Below the pieces are notes generated by a model that was not told the DNA's origin, ran no database searches, and saw only the letters and a program-made list of their open reading frames with translations. From contig JAJRXN010000033.1 in assembly GCA_024276295.1 (NCBI GenBank), forward strand, positions 1-6,804: a DNA stretch of 6,804 nt, given 5' to 3'. This document shows, piece after piece, positions 4,602 to 6,804 of this stretch; the stretch's first letter is position 1; each line of letters opens with the position of its first letter. The DNA is from Acidobacteriota bacterium. Its GTDB lineage: Bacteria > Acidobacteriota > Polarisedimenticolia > J045. Position numbers and translations under genes: made by a program.

Positions 4602-6804
4602 ATGTCAGTCACAAGAACCCGCGGCTCCGCCCCCTCTCCCTCCCGCTTCACGACGAGGCATCGCCTGCGTTTCGTCACGGCCGCCTCGTTGTTCGACGGC
4701 CACGACGCCGCGATCAACATCGTGCGCCGGATCCTGCAGCAGGAGGGAGCCGAGGTGATCCACCTCGGACACAACCGCTCCGTCCAGGAGATCGTCGAGG
4801 CCGCCGTCGAGGAGGACGCCCAGGCGATCTCGGTCTCCTCGTACCAGGGCGGGCACATGGAGTTCTTCGGCTATCTCGTCGAGCTGCTGCGCGAACGGGG
4901 CTGCGGCCACGTGCGCGTCTTCGGCGGCGGCGGCGGCACGATCACCGACCAGGAGGCCGCGGAGCTGCACCGTCGCGGGGTCGAGCACATCTACTCCGTC
5001 GAGGACGGCCGGCGCCTCGGGCTGGTCGGCATGATCCGCGACATGATGACGCGGGCCGACTTCGCCACGGTCGACCCCCAGGCGCCCTTCGAGGAGCGCC
5101 TGGCACCGGACGCTTCCCGCGCCGTCGCCCGCACCATCACGCTCGCCGAACGGCTCGTCGAACTCGGGGACACCGCGCGCCTGGCCGCGCTGCGCGAACA
5201 CCTCGACCGTCTGGCGGGACCGGGGCGGGCGCCGGTCGTCGGCATCACCGGTACCGGCGGGGCCGGCAAGTCCTCGCTGACCGACGAGCTGGTCCGGCGG
5301 CTGCGACTGCAGTTTCCCGACCGCTCGATCGCGATCCTGTCGATCGATCCGACCTCCCGCCGCACCGGCGGAGCCCTGCTCGGCGACCGGATCCGGATGA
5401 ACGCGGCCACCGGACCGCGGGTCTACATGCGCTCGATGGCGACACGGCGCGCCCACGCCTCGACCGCGGGCGCCGTCGAGGAAGCCCTGCACGTGCTGCG
5501 CGCCGCCGGATTCGACCTGATCCTGCTCGAGACCGCGGGCATCGGGCAGAGCGACTCGGCGGTCGCCGACCTGGCCGACGTCTCGATGTACGTGATGACG
5601 CCCGAGTACGGGGCGGCGAGCCAGCTCGAGAAGATCGACATGCTCGGCTTCGCCGACATCGTGGCGATCAACAAGGCCGACAAGCGCGGCTCCGAGGACG
5701 CGCTCCGCGACGTGCGCAAGCAGCTCCAGCGCAACCGCGGACAGTTCGACGTCCCGCTCGAACAGATGCCGGTGCATCTCTGCTCCGCGAGCCGGTTCGG
5801 CGACCATGGCGTCGACCGGCTGTTCGCCGCGCTGATGGCGCTGGTCGACGAGCAGGCGGGCGGCGGCTGGGCCGTCTCGGACCTGCCGGAGCGGATGGCC
5901 GACGTGCCCGTGGTGATCCCCGGCAACCGCACCCGCTACCTCGCCGAGATCGCCGAGACGGTCCGTGGCTACAAGCGCCGGATCGACAGCCAGGCCGATC
6001 TCGCCGCACGCGCGGACGGGCTGGCCCGCGCGCTCGGCGCGCTCGGCGATACCGTGCCGACGCTCGACGCCGACTACGCGCCCGAGCAGCTCACCGAGGC
6101 CGGCACCGACACCGCCGTCCTCGTGCTGCGCCAGCGCTACCACGAGACGCTGGCCGATCTGGATCCCGGAATCCGCCGCCAGCTCGCCGCGTGGGAGGAA
6201 AAGAAGTCCCGCTACACTGCCCCGGAGTTCACCTACCGCGTGCGCGGACGCGACGTGCGGGTCCCGACCCGGCACGTGACGCTCGCCGGAACGCAGGTGC
6301 CCAAGGTCGCCTTGCCGAGCACGCGCGACTGGGGCGAACTCGTGCGCTGGCACGGGCTCGAGAACGTGCCCGGCGAGTTCCCGTTCACGGCGGGGGTCTT
6401 CCCGTTCAAGCGCACCCAGGAGGATCCGACGCGGATGTTCGCCGGCGAGGGCACTCCCGAGCGGACCAACCGGCGGTTCCACTTCCTCTCGCTCGGCCAG
6501 CCGGCCGCGCGCCTCTCGACGGCCTACGACTCGGTGACGCTCTACGGCGAGGATCCCGACCGGCGGCCGGACATCTACGGCAAGATCGGCAACTCGGGCG
6601 TGTCGGTCTGCACGCTCGACGACTCCAAGCGGCTCTACTCGGGCTTCGACCTGTGCGCACCGACGACGTCGGTCTCGATGACGATCAACGGCCCGGCTCC
6701 GATGCTGCTCGCGTTCTTTCTCAACACGGCGATCGACCAGCTCGTCGAACGCCGGCTCCGCGAGACCGGGCGCTGGGAAGAGGCCCGGCGCCGGATCGAG
6801 GAGC
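4602..6804 (+). CDS. icmF: Fused isobutyryl-CoA mutase IcmF (N-terminal 734 residues, runs off right edge)
   Basis: This adenosylcobalamin-dependent enzyme interconverts isobutyryl-CoA and n-butyryl-CoA, and some homologues also act on pivalyl-CoA or isovaleryl-CoA. It is cytoplasmic and carries its own G-protein chaperone. Residues about 20-150 are the B12-binding domain: SLFDGHDAAINI gives the base-off ligand His34, followed by HLGHNRS, SSYQGGH and FGGGGGT. Residues about 205-420 are the MeaI-type GTPase: Walker A GTGGAGKSS (Lys223), SIDPTSRRTGGALLGDR, ETAGIGQSD (310-318) and NKAD (357-360). A linker (about 425-550) leads to the mutase barrel: PSTRDWGELVRWHGL, GEFPFTAGVFPFKRTQEDP, RLSTAYDSVTLYGEDPDRRP, KIGNSGVS, SVSMTINGPAP. 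The FPFKR segment replaces the YxxRPWTIRQYAG segment of methylmalonyl-CoA mutase and supports the IcmF assignment. The family is about 1,090 residues long, so roughly 350 residues are missing at the right edge. The symbol is unrelated to the type VI secretion gene of the same name. Confidence 0.96.
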   Translation, partial: MSVTRTRGSAPSPSRFTTRHRLRFVTAASLFDGHDAAINIVRRILQQEGAEVIHLGHNRSVQEIVEAAVEEDAQAISVSSYQGGHMEFFGYLVELLRERGCGHVRVFGGGGGTITDQEAAELHRRGVEHIYSVEDGRRLGLVGMIRDMMTRADFATVDPQAPFEERLAPDASRAVARTITLAERLVELGDTARLAALREHLDRLAGPGRAPVVGITGTGGAGKSSLTDELVRRLRLQFPDRSIAILSIDPTSRRTGGALLGDRIRMNAATGPRVYMRSMATRRAHASTAGAVEEALHVLRAAGFDLILLETAGIGQSDSAVADLADVSMYVMTPEYGAASQLEKIDMLGFADIVAINKADKRGSEDALRDVRKQLQRNRGQFDVPLEQMPVHLCSASRFGDHGVDRLFAALMALVDEQAGGGWAVSDLPERMADVPVVIPGNRTRYLAEIAETVRGYKRRIDSQADLAARADGLARALGALGDTVPTLDADYAPEQLTEAGTDTAVLVLRQRYHETLADLDPGIRRQLAAWEEKKSRYTAPEFTYRVRGRDVRVPTRHVTLAGTQVPKVALPSTRDWGELVRWHGLENVPGEFPFTAGVFPFKRTQEDPTRMFAGEGTPERTNRRFHFLSLGQPAARLSTAYDSVTLYGEDPDRRPDIYGKIGNSGVSVCTLDDSKRLYSGFDLCAPTTSVSMTINGPAPMLLAFFLNTAIDQLVERRLRETGRWEEARRRIEE

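Noticed and set aside
3908..4858. Upstream in-frame extension of the acylase frame to base 4858
   Set aside because: It runs antisense through merR and the start of icmF. The Shine-Dalgarno at 3915-3921 and the signal peptide at 3907 mark the true start, so the extension is only a lack of stop codons.
4605..6482. A 625-codon minus-strand open frame opposite icmF
   Set aside because: It is the antisense shadow of icmF, whose plus-strand product shows B12, GTPase and mutase motifs in order. The minus-strand product is low-complexity with no known domain.

Overview
The window is GC-rich bacterial DNA, with strong G/C preference at third codon positions. It holds four protein genes: two on the minus strand on the left, and a two-gene plus-strand unit on the right. 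A Sec-exported acylase suggests a cell with a periplasm. A kinase H-box reading AHQFNN and a fused B12-dependent acyl-CoA mutase fit several high-GC Gram-negative lineages (Myxococcota, Acidobacteriota, Gemmatimonadota and similar). The sequence alone does not fix the phylum.

Left part, minus strand. The first 563 bases are the N-terminal part of a soluble PAS-domain histidine kinase; its catalytic domain lies off the left edge. A perfect 12-bp hairpin followed by a short U-run (693-729) separates it from the upstream gene. That gene (761-3907) encodes a 1048-residue exported penicillin-acylase-family Ntn hydrolase. It has a signal peptide, a clear autoprocessing serine at the Gly352/Ser353 junction and conserved calcium ligands. 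Its leader carries an 11-bp hairpin just upstream of a near-perfect Shine-Dalgarno.

Right part, plus strand. A divergent intergenic region (about 264 bases) carries a strong sigma70-like promoter, TTGACG-18-TAGAAT. It is placed so that the short MerR-family regulator is probably translated from a GTG at or next to the transcription start (leaderless). Forty-three bases after the regulator, icmF begins. It is the fused isobutyryl-CoA mutase, with a B12-binding domain, a GTPase chaperone and a mutase barrel in one chain. The window ends inside the mutase domain after 734 codons. The close tandem arrangement suggests that the cysteine-free MerR protein controls acyl-CoA or branched-chain carbon metabolism through icmF.

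No mobile element, CRISPR array, tRNA, rRNA or clearly new multi-gene system is visible. The most useful leads are the leaderless merR-icmF transcript, the acylase leader hairpin and the undetermined substrates of the acylase and the mutase.
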